Positions 25,227 through 35,308 of a stretch of 64,000 nucleotides of DNA are shown here, piece by piece (position 1 is the stretch's first letter; each line of letters begins with the position of its first letter). This DNA is from Rhodococcus sp. NBC_00297 (lineage in GTDB: Bacteria; Actinomycetota; Actinomycetes; Mycobacteriales; Mycobacteriaceae), in NCBI RefSeq assembly GCF_036173065.1, contig NZ_CP108041.1, positions 3,041,001 through 3,105,000 of the forward strand, in the 5' to 3' direction. The translations under genes and the position numbers were made by a program. The notes below the pieces were generated by a model. That model saw only the letters and a program-made list of their open reading frames with translations, made no database searches and had not been told where the DNA came from.

Positions 25227-28200
25227 GTGCAGTCGTTCGACACCGCGCGCGTAGCGAACCGAAGCGTCGGTATCGCCGAGGCGACGGACGCGGAGGACGA
25301 CGGCGCCCGTGAGGACGGCCCCGCGCCCGTTCCCGACGCGGTTCCCCTGACCGCGGCTCAGCGCGGGATCTGGTTCGCTCAGCAGCTCGCCGGCTCCGTG
25401 CCGGTGTCGATAGCCCACTACGTCGACCTGCGTGGACCGGTCGACGCGGCGGCTCTCGAGGCGGCGATGATCTCGGTCGGCCGGCAGTTCGGGTCCGGGT
25501 TCGTGCGCATCGTCGAGGAGGACGGAGTGCCGGCCCAGGTGGTCGACCTGTCCATCACCGACACGGTGCGTTTCCTCGATCTGCGCGAGGATGCGACTCC
25601 CGTCGAGACGGCGATCGAGTGGATGCGCGCCGAGTGCGCCGCGCCCCTCGACATGACCTCCGACCGGCTGGTCGTCACCTACCTGATCAGGGTCGAGGAC
25701 GAGCGCTACTTCTGGTACTGCCGGATCCACCACATCGTGTTGGACGGCTTCGGTGCGATGACCATGATCCGCCAGGTCGCGGCGCACTACACCGCGCTCG
25801 TCGAGGGCCGCGAGCCGACGCCGACGCGGGCGGGCGACCTCCGCACGGTCTACGACGACGACGTCGCCTACCGCGAGTCGACGCGATTCGAGAACGATCG
25901 CCGCCACTGGGCCGAGAAGTTCGAGACGCTCCCCACCGGAGTCTCGTACGTCGACAGCACCGCACCGGTCTCGGTGCCGTGCAGGGCTGCGTCGGGACGC
26001 ACTCCCGTCGAGGTCGCGGAATCTCTCGCGAAGGGTGTCGACTCGCTCGGCACCACCACGGTCACGCTGGCCATCGCCGCGTTCTCGGCGTTCGTCTCCC
26101 GCACCACCGGAACCACCGACGTCGTGCTGTCCCTCCCCGTGTCGGGCCGCGCGAGCGCGGTCCTGCGGCGCTCGGGCGGCATGGTCTCCAACGTCGTTCC
26201 CCTCGTCGTCCGCGTCGACGCCGCCGCCACCGTGTCCGACGTCATCGACCGCGTGCAGCGCGAACTCACCGGTGCGCTGCGCCGACAGCGGTACCGGCAC
26301 GAGGACATCCGGCGCGACGCGGGTGAGATGACGAACACGCGCGGCCTCTTCGGTCCCACCGTGAACCTGATGATGTTCGACAACGAGATCGTGCTCGGCG
26401 ACGTTCGTGGGTCGTACCACGTGCTCACCACCGGCCCGGTCGAGGATCTCTCGATCAACCTGTACCCGGCTCCCGGCGACGGCGACGAGCTGCAGATCGA
26501 CTTCGAGTCCAACCCGAACCTCTACACCCAGCAGCGCGTCGAGGACCTGCGGTCGCGGTTCCTCGACTACCTCCGGCGCTTCTCGCACAGCGCTGCGGAC
26601 GGCCGGGTCCTCGACATCGAGGTCCTCTCCCCGCACGAGCGCGCCACCCTGGTGCCCGCGCGGGGAGCATCGAGCGTTCGACCCCGGCGATTCGTCGACG
26701 TCATCGACGACGCCGTCGCAGGGTCGCCCGACGCCATCGCGGTCGAGACGGCGCACGGCGCCCTCACCTACGCGCAGATGGACGCCTCGGCGAACCGCAT
26801 CGCTCGACTGCTCGTCTCCCGCGGCGCGGGGCCGGAGACCACCGTGGCGATCGCCCTCCCACGGTCGCTGCACTCGATTCTCAGCACGTGGGCCGTGGCG
26901 CGAACGGGCGCGGCGTTCCTGCCGATCGACCCGGCGCTGCCCACCGCGCGCATCCTGCACCTCGTCTCCGACTCCGGGGCCGTCCTCGGGATCACCGACA
27001 CCACCCGCGCGGGCAGCCTCCCCGATGCGCTCGACTGGCTCGCGATCGACGCCGTCGAGACCGACCGGCTGGTGTCGCAGTACTCGCCGGCGCGCGTCAC
27101 CGACGCGCATCGGCTCTCGCCGATCCACCTCGAGACTCCGGCCTGGATGATCTACACCTCCGGATCGACCGGTCTCCCGAAGGGCGTCGTCGTCGGCAAC
27201 GGCGGTGTCGCGAACCTGACGCGGGACATCGCTCTGCGTCTGGACGTCGAGTCGTCCTCCCGTGTCCTGGCCCTGGCCTCGCCCAGCTTCGACTCGTCGT
27301 TGTTCGAGATGCTCTCCGCCCTGAGCCGGTCGGCGACGCTGGTGGTGTCGCCGGCGGACGTCTTCGGCGGCGAGGAACTCGCGCGCTACCTGTCGGAGAA
27401 GGCGGTCACCCACGTGACCATCACCCCCGCCGCGCTGGCCTCCGTCGATCCGGACGGGCTCGATCACGTGCAGCACGTCGTCACCGCAGGCGAGGCCTGC
27501 CCACCCGATCTCGTGGCGCGGTGGGGTACCGGCCGACGCATGTACAACGCGTACGGACCCACCGAGATCACCATGATCAGCCACATGTCGCGGCCGCTGG
27601 ATCCGGCCGCGCCGATCACCGTCGGCCGCCTGGTGCGCGGAGCATCGTGCCTCGTTCTCGATCCGTGGCTCCGGCCCGTGCCCGAGGGCGTCGTCGGCGA
27701 GTTGTATCTGTCGGGACCGTCCGTCGCGCGGGGCTACGTCCATGCACCCGGCGTCACGTCGGGGCGCTTCGTCGCGTCGCCGTACGAGCCGGGCGCACGG
27801 ATGTACCGCACGGGCGATCTGGTGCGCTGGTCGGCCGACACCGAGATCGCGTACGTCGGCCGAGCCGACTTCCAGATCAAGATCCGCGGGATGCGCGTCG
27901 AACTCGGCGAGGTCGACGCGGTGCTGTCGATGCACGAGAGCGTCCGCGCGTCCGTGACCATCGCGCACCGACCGTCGTCCGGCTCCCTCGCGCTCGCGTC
28001 CTACGTCGTCCTGCAGGACGGCCGCACCGTCGACAGCGACGAGATCCACCGCTTCGCCGTGCAGAGTCTGCCGTCGCACATGGTGCCGTCGTCGGTGATG
28101 GTGCTCGACGCGCTCCCCATCACCGTCCAGGGCAAGATCGACCGGCGGAGTCTGCCCGAACCGGTCGTCGAGGTGCACGAGTTCCGGGCGCCGTCCATGC

Positions 28201-31200
28201 CGGTCGAGGAGATCGTCGCGTCGGTGTTCGGCGAGCTGCTCGGCGTCGACCGGGTCGGTCGCGACGACGACTTCTTCGCCCTCGGCGGGAACTCGTTGAT
28301 CGCCACTCGCGCGGTCGCGCGACTCGGCAAGGCTCTGGACACCACGGTGACCGTGCGGACGCTGTTCGAGGCGCCGTCGGTGGCGGCCCTGGCGGCACGG
28401 GTGCAGTTCGAGTCCGGAGTCCCGCCGCGGCCACCCCTGGTCCGCCGCACGGCCGCCGACTCGGACGCTCTCGAGGACGCGCCGCCGTTGTCGTACGCGC
28501 AGCGCCGCATGTGGTTCCTCAACCGATTCGATCCGACGTCGGCCGCCTACAACATCCCGTTCGCCGTCCGGTTGGTCGGCGATCTCGACGTGCCGGCGCT
28601 GCAGGTGGCGATGCTCGACGTCATCGATCGGCACGAGTCGCTCCGCACGATGTATCCGGACACCCCGAACGGTCCCGTGCAGGTCGCACTGACGGCGGAG
28701 TCGATCGTTCCCGACCTCACCCCGGTCGACGTCCACGAGAACGCGCTGCCGTCCGCGGTGGCCGCGCTCGCCGGTCGTGCGTTCGACGTGACGGAGGAGG
28801 TCCCCGTCGCGGCGACCCTGTTCCGGACCGCGTACGACACGCACGTGCTCGCCGTCGTCGTGCACCACATCTCCGCGGACGGCGCCTCGATGGCTCCGCT
28901 CGCCCGCGATCTCATGGCGGCCTACAGCGCCCGGGTGTCGTGGTTCGCACCGACCTGGGCACCGCTTCCCGTCCAGTACGCCGACTTCTCGGTGTGGCAG
29001 CGCGACGCCCTGGGCGACGAGAACGATCCCGAGTCGGTCATCGCGCAGCAGGAGCGGTACTGGCTCACCGCGCTCGCCGACCTGCCGGACGAGCTGCCCT
29101 TCCCGGTCGACCGGTCGCGGCCCACCGAGCCGACGTATGCCGGTGCGTCGCACACCTTCTCGATCGAACCGGAGCTTCACGCGGCGCTCGTCGACGTGGC
29201 GCGCGCCCACAGCTCCACGCTGTTCATGGTCGTGCACTCGATCCTCGCGATCGTGCTCGCACGCCACTCGGGCACGGACGACGTGACGGTGGGGACACCG
29301 GTCGCCGGTCGCGGCGACGCCGCCGTCGACGACATGATCGGCATGTTCGTCAACACCCTCGCGCTGCGTACCCGCGTCGACGTCGGCACCGGATACCGCG
29401 ACCTGCTCGCCCACATCCGCGAGCAGGACCTCGGTGCCTTCGCCCACGCCGACGTCCCGTTCGAGCGGCTCGTGGAGGTCATCGATCCGCCGCGCTCACG
29501 TGCGCGGCACCCCATCTTCCAGGTGCTCCTGTCGTTCCAGAATCTCGGCCAGGCGCACTTCGAGCTGACCGACCTGCGCCTCGAGACCGTCGAGTTCGAT
29601 CTGGGTGTGGCCAAGTTCGACCTGCAGTTCACCCTCGTGGACTCCCTGACACCGCTCGGAGCTCCGGACGGTCTCGCCGCGACCATCGCGTACGCGACGG
29701 ACCTGTTCGACCGGGAGACCATCGGGTCCCTCGCGGAACGTTTCGTGGCCGTCGCCCGCGCGGTGGCCGCGGATCCCGATGTCGTCCTCGACGAGATCGA
29801 CCTGCTCGGCGGAGTGGAACGCGAGCGCATCACGGCGCCCGTGTTGCCGGAGGGGACCACGGAGGCGGTCTCGCTGACCTCGCGATTCCGTCGGCGCGCA
29901 GCCGAGAACCCCGATGCGACGGCACTCGTCGACGCCGCGGGTTCGCACACGTACGGAGACTTCGCGGCGCGCGTGAATCGCGTCGCCCGATCCCTGGTCG
30001 AGCGTGGCGTCGGCCCGGAGGTCGCCGTCGTCGTCGCTCTCCCTCGCTCGGTCGACGCACTCGTCGCGGTGTACGCCGTGCTCGAGGCCGGTGGCGCGTA
30101 CGTCCCCGTGGATCCGGAGCAGCCTGCGGCCCGCATCGATCAGATCGTCGCCGCCACCGCGGCGCGCTGCGTTGTCGTGGCCGAGCCCGACGCACTCCCG
30201 GTGGCGGGCGAGAGAGCCGTGTCGTTGGCGACACTCGACGATCCGTCCGTCTCGTCCGCTCCGCTGACCGACGCCGACCGGACGGGCGCCGTGCGCGCCG
30301 GCACCACCGCCTACGTCATCTTCACGTCCGGCTCGACGGGTGTGCCGAAGGGTGTGTCCGTCCCGCACGGTGCCGTCACGCACCAGGTGGACTGGTTCGC
30401 GCGCACCTATGCGCTGACCGAGAACGACGTGGTGCTCGCCAAGACCCCGATGACCTTCGACGTCTCGGTGTGGGAGATGTTCGCGACACTGGCGGTCGGG
30501 GGCACCCTCGCCGTCGCCGATGCCGACGGTCACCGTGATCCCGAGTACCTGATGCGGGCAATCTCGCGGTACGGCGTGACGGCCGTGTCGTTCGTCCCGT
30601 CGATGTTCGCCGTCTTCACCGAGGCCGCTGACGACTACGCCTGCCGCTCACTGCGTCTGGTGTTCCTGGCAGGCGAGGCCCTCGGTCGCGCCGCGGTGGA
30701 CACGTTCCGCGAGAAGTGCGACATCGACGTGCACAACCTGTACGGCCCCACCGAGTTCGCGGTCCACGCGACGGCACATCCGGTCGGGCGGGGCGAACCG
30801 CCGTCCGTGCCGATCGGGATCCCGGTCGACGGCACCGCCGCGCTCGTGCTCGACGGTCGCTTCCGGCCCGTGCCGGACGGTGTCGTGGGCGAGCTGTATC
30901 TGTCCGGCGTCCAGGCGGCGCGGGGGTATCACGGGCGTCCGGACCTGACGGCGGACCGGTTCGTCGCACTGCCCGGCCACGACGGTGCGCGCATGTACCG
31001 CACCGGTGACCTTGCCCGGTGGAATCACCACGGCCATCTCGAGTTCGCGGGGCGCGTCGACCACCAGGTCAAGCTGCGTGGACTGCGCATCGAACTCGGC
31101 GAGGTGGAGGCGGCGGTCTCCGCGTCGTCGCGCGTCGCCCGTTCGGTCGCCATCGTCCGCGACGACACGCTCGTCGCCTACGTCGTGCCCGCGCCGGGAG

Positions 31201-33725
31201 CGACCGTCGACACCGACCTGCTCCGAGCGGACGCGGCGCGCATCCTGCCGGCGTACATGGTGCCGGTCGTGGTCGTCCTGGACGCGCTGCCCGTCAGCGC
31301 GAGCGGCAAGCTCGATCGCTCGGCGCTGCCCGACCCGGTGGTGGACGTGCAGCGATACCGCGCACCGCGTACGCAGGAGCAACGCGTCGTGGCCGAGGTC
31401 CTCGCGGAACTCCTGGGCGTGGAGCGCGTCGGGCTCAACGACAACTTCTTCGCTCTCGGCGGGAACTCGCTGGTAGCGACCCGCGTCGCGGCCCGCATCG
31501 GAGACGAGTTGGGTGTGCGGGTGCCGTTGCGCGCCGTCTTCGACGCGGCCACGGTGGCAGACCTCGCGGACAGCCTCGACACCGTCGTCACCACCAGCCG
31601 ACACCTGACGTCGACTCCCCGCCCCGAGGTCGTTCCTCTCGCTCCGGCACAGCAACGGCTCTGGCTCGCCAACCGTGTCGATCCGACGGCGGCGACCTAC
31701 AACCTGCCGATGGGCCTGCGGCTCACGGGACCACTCGATGTGGATGCCCTGCGCGTCGCGGTCGACGACGTCGTCGCCCGACACGAGACGCTGCGCACCG
31801 TCTACCCCGACGTCGACGGTCACGGGCGTCAGTCCGTGCTCGCACCGGTGGGCCGGCCGCTGACCCCGATCCCGGTGACGGAGGCCGAGCTCGCGGCGCG
31901 TGTGGTGGCGGCGGCGACCACGCCGTTCGACGTGACGACGCAGGTGCCGCTGCGCGTCGAGTTGTTCCGCCTCGGCGACGAGGAGCACGTGCTCGTCGTG
32001 GTCGTGCACCACATCGCGGCCGACGGCTTCTCGATCGCGCCCCTCACCGTCGACGTCGTGACGGCATTCGCGTCGCGCACGGCGGGCGTGCTGCCGGCGT
32101 GGACGCCGCTCGAGGTCCAGTACGCGGACTACGCCCTGTGGCACCGCACGCTGCTGGGCGACCCGGCAGATCCCGAGTCGGTCTCGGCACGTCAGCTCGC
32201 CTACTGGCGCGAGACCCTGGCAGGGCTCCCTGGTGAGCTGTCCTTGCCGCAGGACCGTCCGCGTCCTCCGGCACCGTCCGGTGTGGGTGCCTCCGTGCGC
32301 TTCGAGATCCCGGCGCAGACGTACGAGCTGGTCCGCGATCTGGCGCGGGAGCGGCGCGCGACTCCGTTCATGGTGGTGCACGCGGCGCTGTCCGTCGCCC
32401 TGTCGCGCATCAGCGGGTCGACCGACATCTGCGTCGGCACCGCGGTGGCGGGTCGAGGCAGCGCCGAACTCGATCCTCTGGTCGGCATGCTCGTGAACAC
32501 CCTGGTGCTGCGCCTGGCGGTCGACGAGGACGCGTCCGTCGTCGATCTCGTCGACGATGCGCGGGGTGTCGCCCTCTCGGCGTTCGCCCACGCGGACGTG
32601 CCGTTCGACACCGTGGTCGACACGGTGGCGCCTGCGCGGTCGTCGTCGCTGTTCCGCGTGGCTCTGGCGTACCAGAACACCGAGCGTTCGGAGATCGATC
32701 TCGCGGGTCTGCACGTCGAGCAGTTGCAGAACCCGTTCGATCCCGCCCAGTTCGATCTCACGCTGACCATCGAGGACTCGCCTCACCGCGAGCACTCGGA
32801 CCCGGTGACCGGCATCGTCACCTATGCCACCGATCTGTTCGACGAGGCCACGGCGGCCACCTTCGCCACCGTCTTCTCGTCCGCGCTCGACGCGGTGGTA
32901 GCGGATCCGGGCGGTGCCGTCTCCTCGATCGCCCTGGCCTCGGGCCCGTCGACCGACGCCGACGAGCCGGTGGCCGCGGCCGTGCAGACGAGTCGGCCGC
33001 AGCCCGTCGACCTGGCCTCGATGATCACCGCGTCCGTCGAGGCGGATCCGGGAGCTCCCGCGTACGCACGGGGCGAGTTCGAGATCAGCTGGGCCGAGAT
33101 GGACGCCCGGTCCAATCGCATCGCCCGGGTCCTGCTGGCCGAGGGGGGTGGACCCGGCCGACCGGTGACCCCGCTGGTCGAGGCACCCGAGGACAGGATC
33201 GCGGCGACCTGGGCCGCGGCGAAGATCGGCGCGACGCTGACGGACGCGGACACCGCGATCCGGGTGACGTCCGACGACCGTTTCACGCAGGGCCCGGTCG
33301 GACCGCTGTCCGCGGCGGACGGCATCGTGTCCGCCGGTCCCGGCGATCCGCTCGTCGCCCTGGGCGATGCCACGCTGACGCACGCAGCGCTCGCCTCGTG
33401 CATCACCGCGGACAGTCTTCAGGTGACGTACGAATCGCGGGTGGCGGTGGCCGCCGGGGCGCCGCTGGACCTCGAGGTGCTCGCCGTGGTGGTCGCTGCC
33501 GCGGCCGGAGCGACGACCGTGAGTCTCGACGCCTCCGACGATCTCGCCGACGCGCTCGCCGACGAGTGGGTCACCCATGTCGTGCTGTCCGAGTCCCAAC
33601 TCGCGTCGCTCGACACGCAGGGACTGGACGACCTCGAGGTCATCGTCGTGAGCGATGCCGATCAGGCACCCGCGGCAGCGCCGCTGGACGTCACGGTGCT
33701 CACCGGGACGGCGCTGCGAGGCTAG
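25227..33725 (+). CDS. NRPS, two complete modules plus a terminal C domain and an eroded A domain, 2832 aa
   Basis: Starts at GTG 25227 with GGAGGT 8 nt upstream. Domains by approximate residue: C1 39-470 (HHIVLDG near 169; overall similar to the first C domain of EntF), A1 485-975 (YTSGSTG near 643), T1 serine near 1020, C2 1085-1530 (HHISADG near 1212), A2 1540-2030 (FTSGSTG near 1699), T2 serine near 2078, C3 2130-2570 (HHIAADG near 2261), then an A-domain remnant 2582-2832. Eye-read codes: A1 DSFTVAAMIK, resembling aromatic (Phe-type) codes such as DAFTVAAVCK; A2 DVWSFALVHK, which shares DVW, the Phe at its fifth position and a final lysine with serine-type codes. Beginning with a C domain suggests either a fatty-acyl starter or a donor from another NRPS. 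There is no thioesterase, so the chain should be handed to another protein, perhaps the TE-bearing NRPS upstream. The stop codon overlaps that of the opposing downstream gene. Confidence 0.95.
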   Translation: MQSFDTARVANRSVGIAEATDAEDDGAREDGPAPVPDAVPLTAAQRGIWFAQQLAGSVPVSIAHYVDLRGPVDAAALEAAMISVGRQFGSGFVRIVEEDGVPAQVVDLSITDTVRFLDLREDATPVETAIEWMRAECAAPLDMTSDRLVVTYLIRVEDERYFWYCRIHHIVLDGFGAMTMIRQVAAHYTALVEGREPTPTRAGDLRTVYDDDVAYRESTRFENDRRHWAEKFETLPTGVSYVDSTAPVSVPCRAASGRTPVEVAESLAKGVDSLGTTTVTLAIAAFSAFVSRTTGTTDVVLSLPVSGRASAVLRRSGGMVSNVVPLVVRVDAAATVSDVIDRVQRELTGALRRQRYRHEDIRRDAGEMTNTRGLFGPTVNLMMFDNEIVLGDVRGSYHVLTTGPVEDLSINLYPAPGDGDELQIDFESNPNLYTQQRVEDLRSRFLDYLRRFSHSAADGRVLDIEVLSPHERATLVPARGASSVRPRRFVDVIDDAVAGSPDAIAVETAHGALTYAQMDASANRIARLLVSRGAGPETTVAIALPRSLHSILSTWAVARTGAAFLPIDPALPTARILHLVSDSGAVLGITDTTRAGSLPDALDWLAIDAVETDRLVSQYSPARVTDAHRLSPIHLETPAWMIYTSGSTGLPKGVVVGNGGVANLTRDIALRLDVESSSRVLALASPSFDSSLFEMLSALSRSATLVVSPADVFGGEELARYLSEKAVTHVTITPAALASVDPDGLDHVQHVVTAGEACPPDLVARWGTGRRMYNAYGPTEITMISHMSRPLDPAAPITVGRLVRGASCLVLDPWLRPVPEGVVGELYLSGPSVARGYVHAPGVTSGRFVASPYEPGARMYRTGDLVRWSADTEIAYVGRADFQIKIRGMRVELGEVDAVLSMHESVRASVTIAHRPSSGSLALASYVVLQDGRTVDSDEIHRFAVQSLPSHMVPSSVMVLDALPITVQGKIDRRSLPEPVVEVHEFRAPSMPVEEIVASVFGELLGVDRVGRDDDFFALGGNSLIATRAVARLGKALDTTVTVRTLFEAPSVAALAARVQFESGVPPRPPLVRRTAADSDALEDAPPLSYAQRRMWFLNRFDPTSAAYNIPFAVRLVGDLDVPALQVAMLDVIDRHESLRTMYPDTPNGPVQVALTAESIVPDLTPVDVHENALPSAVAALAGRAFDVTEEVPVAATLFRTAYDTHVLAVVVHHISADGASMAPLARDLMAAYSARVSWFAPTWAPLPVQYADFSVWQRDALGDENDPESVIAQQERYWLTALADLPDELPFPVDRSRPTEPTYAGASHTFSIEPELHAALVDVARAHSSTLFMVVHSILAIVLARHSGTDDVTVGTPVAGRGDAAVDDMIGMFVNTLALRTRVDVGTGYRDLLAHIREQDLGAFAHADVPFERLVEVIDPPRSRARHPIFQVLLSFQNLGQAHFELTDLRLETVEFDLGVAKFDLQFTLVDSLTPLGAPDGLAATIAYATDLFDRETIGSLAERFVAVARAVAADPDVVLDEIDLLGGVERERITAPVLPEGTTEAVSLTSRFRRRAAENPDATALVDAAGSHTYGDFAARVNRVARSLVERGVGPEVAVVVALPRSVDALVAVYAVLEAGGAYVPVDPEQPAARIDQIVAATAARCVVVAEPDALPVAGERAVSLATLDDPSVSSAPLTDADRTGAVRAGTTAYVIFTSGSTGVPKGVSVPHGAVTHQVDWFARTYALTENDVVLAKTPMTFDVSVWEMFATLAVGGTLAVADADGHRDPEYLMRAISRYGVTAVSFVPSMFAVFTEAADDYACRSLRLVFLAGEALGRAAVDTFREKCDIDVHNLYGPTEFAVHATAHPVGRGEPPSVPIGIPVDGTAALVLDGRFRPVPDGVVGELYLSGVQAARGYHGRPDLTADRFVALPGHDGARMYRTGDLARWNHHGHLEFAGRVDHQVKLRGLRIELGEVEAAVSASSRVARSVAIVRDDTLVAYVVPAPGATVDTDLLRADAARILPAYMVPVVVVLDALPVSASGKLDRSALPDPVVDVQRYRAPRTQEQRVVAEVLAELLGVERVGLNDNFFALGGNSLVATRVAARIGDELGVRVPLRAVFDAATVADLADSLDTVVTTSRHLTSTPRPEVVPLAPAQQRLWLANRVDPTAATYNLPMGLRLTGPLDVDALRVAVDDVVARHETLRTVYPDVDGHGRQSVLAPVGRPLTPIPVTEAELAARVVAAATTPFDVTTQVPLRVELFRLGDEEHVLVVVVHHIAADGFSIAPLTVDVVTAFASRTAGVLPAWTPLEVQYADYALWHRTLLGDPADPESVSARQLAYWRETLAGLPGELSLPQDRPRPPAPSGVGASVRFEIPAQTYELVRDLARERRATPFMVVHAALSVALSRISGSTDICVGTAVAGRGSAELDPLVGMLVNTLVLRLAVDEDASVVDLVDDARGVALSAFAHADVPFDTVVDTVAPARSSSLFRVALAYQNTERSEIDLAGLHVEQLQNPFDPAQFDLTLTIEDSPHREHSDPVTGIVTYATDLFDEATAATFATVFSSALDAVVADPGGAVSSIALASGPSTDADEPVAAAVQTSRPQPVDLASMITASVEADPGAPAYARGEFEISWAEMDARSNRIARVLLAEGGGPGRPVTPLVEAPEDRIAATWAAAKIGATLTDADTAIRVTSDDRFTQGPVGPLSAADGIVSAGPGDPLVALGDATLTHAALASCITADSLQVTYESRVAVAAGAPLDLEVLAVVVAAAAGATTVSLDASDDLADALADEWVTHVVLSESQLASLDTQGLDDLEVIVVSDADQAPAAAPLDVTVLTGTALRG
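32970..33722 (+). other. Eroded adenylation-domain remnant at the NRPS C-terminus
   Basis: About 250 residues align by eye with the N-terminal half of the A domains: an early EMDARSNRIARVLL segment as in the true A domains, WAAAKIGA, a counterpart of the FDxSxxE region (APLDLEVLAVVVAAAAGAT) and a counterpart of VTHxxITPSAL (VTHVVLSESQLASLD). The YTSGSTG ATP-binding loop, the GEALP and YGPTE motifs and the whole C-terminal subdomain with its lysine are absent, and no carrier domain follows. It cannot adenylate a substrate. The frame is intact and ends at a normal stop, so this is erosion or repurposing and not a simple frameshift. Confidence 0.8.
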
Positions 33726-35164
33726 TCGGTGTCGACGCTCGCGGGGGCCGCTGCGCGCGGCGCGGCGACGTCGTCGAGCGTGGCCGCCGCGAGCGCGTCC
33801 ACGGCGTCCCGGATCATCGCGCAGTAGCGGTCCGGCTCCGCCATCATGGTCGACTCGACCGTCACGGTGAGTGCCAGACGGTTGCCGAGCGAGGTGATGT
33901 GGTGGATGAGGCCCATGCCGTCGACCGTGGGCATCGGCATGAACGCGGCCACCGCGCGGGCGCCCAGGAACCACAGGTCGTCGCTTCCGTGCGGCATGTT
34001 CGACACCACGGTGGTGGACGGCACTGTCGGACGGTCGTGAGGAGCCAGAGTGGACAGGGCGCCGATCGCCCGCAGGAGGAGGGGCGGGGCGACGTCGAAA
34101 GGGCTGACCTCGTGCCGAGACGTCAGATCCTGCACCCGCCTCTTGGCGTCGGCAGCCGAAGCGTGCACAGCGCGGAGGCGCAGGAGCGGGTCGACGACCG
34201 TGGTGTGCAGGTCGACGTCCGCGAACGTGGTCTGATTCGCCGCTGCGGTGTCGTGGGTCGCGTGGATGTCGAGCGGCATGGTCGTGCTCAAGGTGGCCGC
34301 AGGGTGTTCCCCTGCCTCGTCGAGGAACCGGGTGAGTGCCAGGGAGACCGCCGTGAGCAGCACGTCGTTCACGGTGATTCCGGGAACGGCTCGCGAGATC
34401 GTCCGGACGTGTGCGAGGTCCAGCCAGACGATCCGGACGCGGTGGTCGAGTGCGATCCGGGCGTTGAAGCGGGTCGCGGGCCGCGGTGGCCGCGGTGTCT
34501 CGGGGGCAGCCCGGCGCACGGCCGCCATCGTCCGGACGAACATCGCCGTCCGGCGGGGCATCGTGGCGGCGTCCTTCCACAGCGGCGGAATCGGGCCCGG
34601 AACCGCGGTTCCGCGGCGCTCCGCGACACGTCCGTCGTGCGAGAGGTCGGGAGACGCGAACAGGGCTCGGACCACGGCCACCAGCCCCAACCCGTCCATC
34701 GACGCGTGATGGACCTTGATCACCACCGCGGTCGCGCCCTCCGGAAGGTGCGGCACGCCGTGGATGCCCGTCAGGACGTGCAGTTCCCACCCCGACGACG
34801 CCAGCGTCATCGGAGTGGCCATGACCCGAGCGATGTGGCGCTCGACGGGGTCCCATCCCGGTCGATCGATCGGAGTGACGACGACGTGGTCGTCGAGGTC
34901 CACGTCGCCGGTCACCCAGAACGGGTCACCGAGATCGCCGGCGCGCCGTCGGAGCCGCCGGCGGAACACGGGGGAGACGTCGAGACGTCCACGCATCCAC
35001 GCGCACACCGTGGCGTGGGTCGGGGATGCTCCCATCGTGCCGGCGGCGTCGAACACCATCACGTAGACGAGGTTGGCGATCACCCGCTCGCTCTCGGCGA
35101 GGACGTTGATCGCGTCCCGGGGTGATACTCGAACGCCGATGAAGGGCTGTCGGAATCGTGTCAC
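33722..35164 (-). CDS. WS/DGAT-type O-acyltransferase, 480 aa
   Basis: Same family as the gene at 23438 but divergent from it. The active-site motif reads VHHASMDGLGLV, and the TVNDVLLTAVSLAL and VVSNMPHG segments of the C-terminal half are present. The start is taken as GTG 35164 because GAGGA lies 8 nt upstream and because further upstream codons give a low-complexity extension unlike the family. The stop overlaps that of the convergent NRPS gene by four bases. The precise acceptor is unknown; a role in acylating the NRPS product or cell-envelope lipid is inferred from location. Confidence 0.88.
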   Translation of the reverse strand: MTRFRQPFIGVRVSPRDAINVLAESERVIANLVYVMVFDAAGTMGASPTHATVCAWMRGRLDVSPVFRRRLRRRAGDLGDPFWVTGDVDLDDHVVVTPIDRPGWDPVERHIARVMATPMTLASSGWELHVLTGIHGVPHLPEGATAVVIKVHHASMDGLGLVAVVRALFASPDLSHDGRVAERRGTAVPGPIPPLWKDAATMPRRTAMFVRTMAAVRRAAPETPRPPRPATRFNARIALDHRVRIVWLDLAHVRTISRAVPGITVNDVLLTAVSLALTRFLDEAGEHPAATLSTTMPLDIHATHDTAAANQTTFADVDLHTTVVDPLLRLRAVHASAADAKRRVQDLTSRHEVSPFDVAPPLLLRAIGALSTLAPHDRPTVPSTTVVSNMPHGSDDLWFLGARAVAAFMPMPTVDGMGLIHHITSLGNRLALTVTVESTMMAEPDRYCAMIRDAVDALAAATLDDVAAPRAAAPASVDTD

Positions 35165-35239
35165 GGCGTCGGTCCTCGCGTTCGGCCACTGCGCCGACCA
35201 GCATCCGCGGGCCGCGCCTACAGCGACTACATTGCCGGA

Positions 35240-35253
35240 ACCGAGCGTTCTGT
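35240..35253. promoter_or_regulatory. Candidate operator ACCGAGCGTTCTGT
   Basis: Imperfect palindrome 76-89 bp upstream of the acyltransferase start at 35164. It matches 13 of 14 bases of a site at 40694-40707 upstream of another acyltransferase gene of the same family, suggesting a shared regulator, perhaps TetR-like. This rests on two sites only. Confidence 0.4.
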
Positions 35254-35287
35254 TACGCCCTTCTCGGGCCGATCGGGCGGCCATTGT

Positions 35288-35299
35288 GACCGGCCGGTC
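35288..35299. other. Perfect 12-bp palindrome GACCGGCCGGTC
   Basis: A loopless palindrome 10-21 bp downstream of the last ABC permease gene (minus strand) and upstream of the acyltransferase at 35164. It could be a weak terminator stem or a protein-binding site; GC-rich sequence makes chance occurrence possible. Confidence 0.25.
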
Positions 35300-35308
35300 G
35301 CGGCAGCG

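Noticed and set aside
24818..25243. Longer start of the 23438 acyltransferase (601-residue version)
   Set aside because: The extension is low-complexity, unlike the family, and would cover the divergent promoter region and the ribosome binding site of the NRPS.
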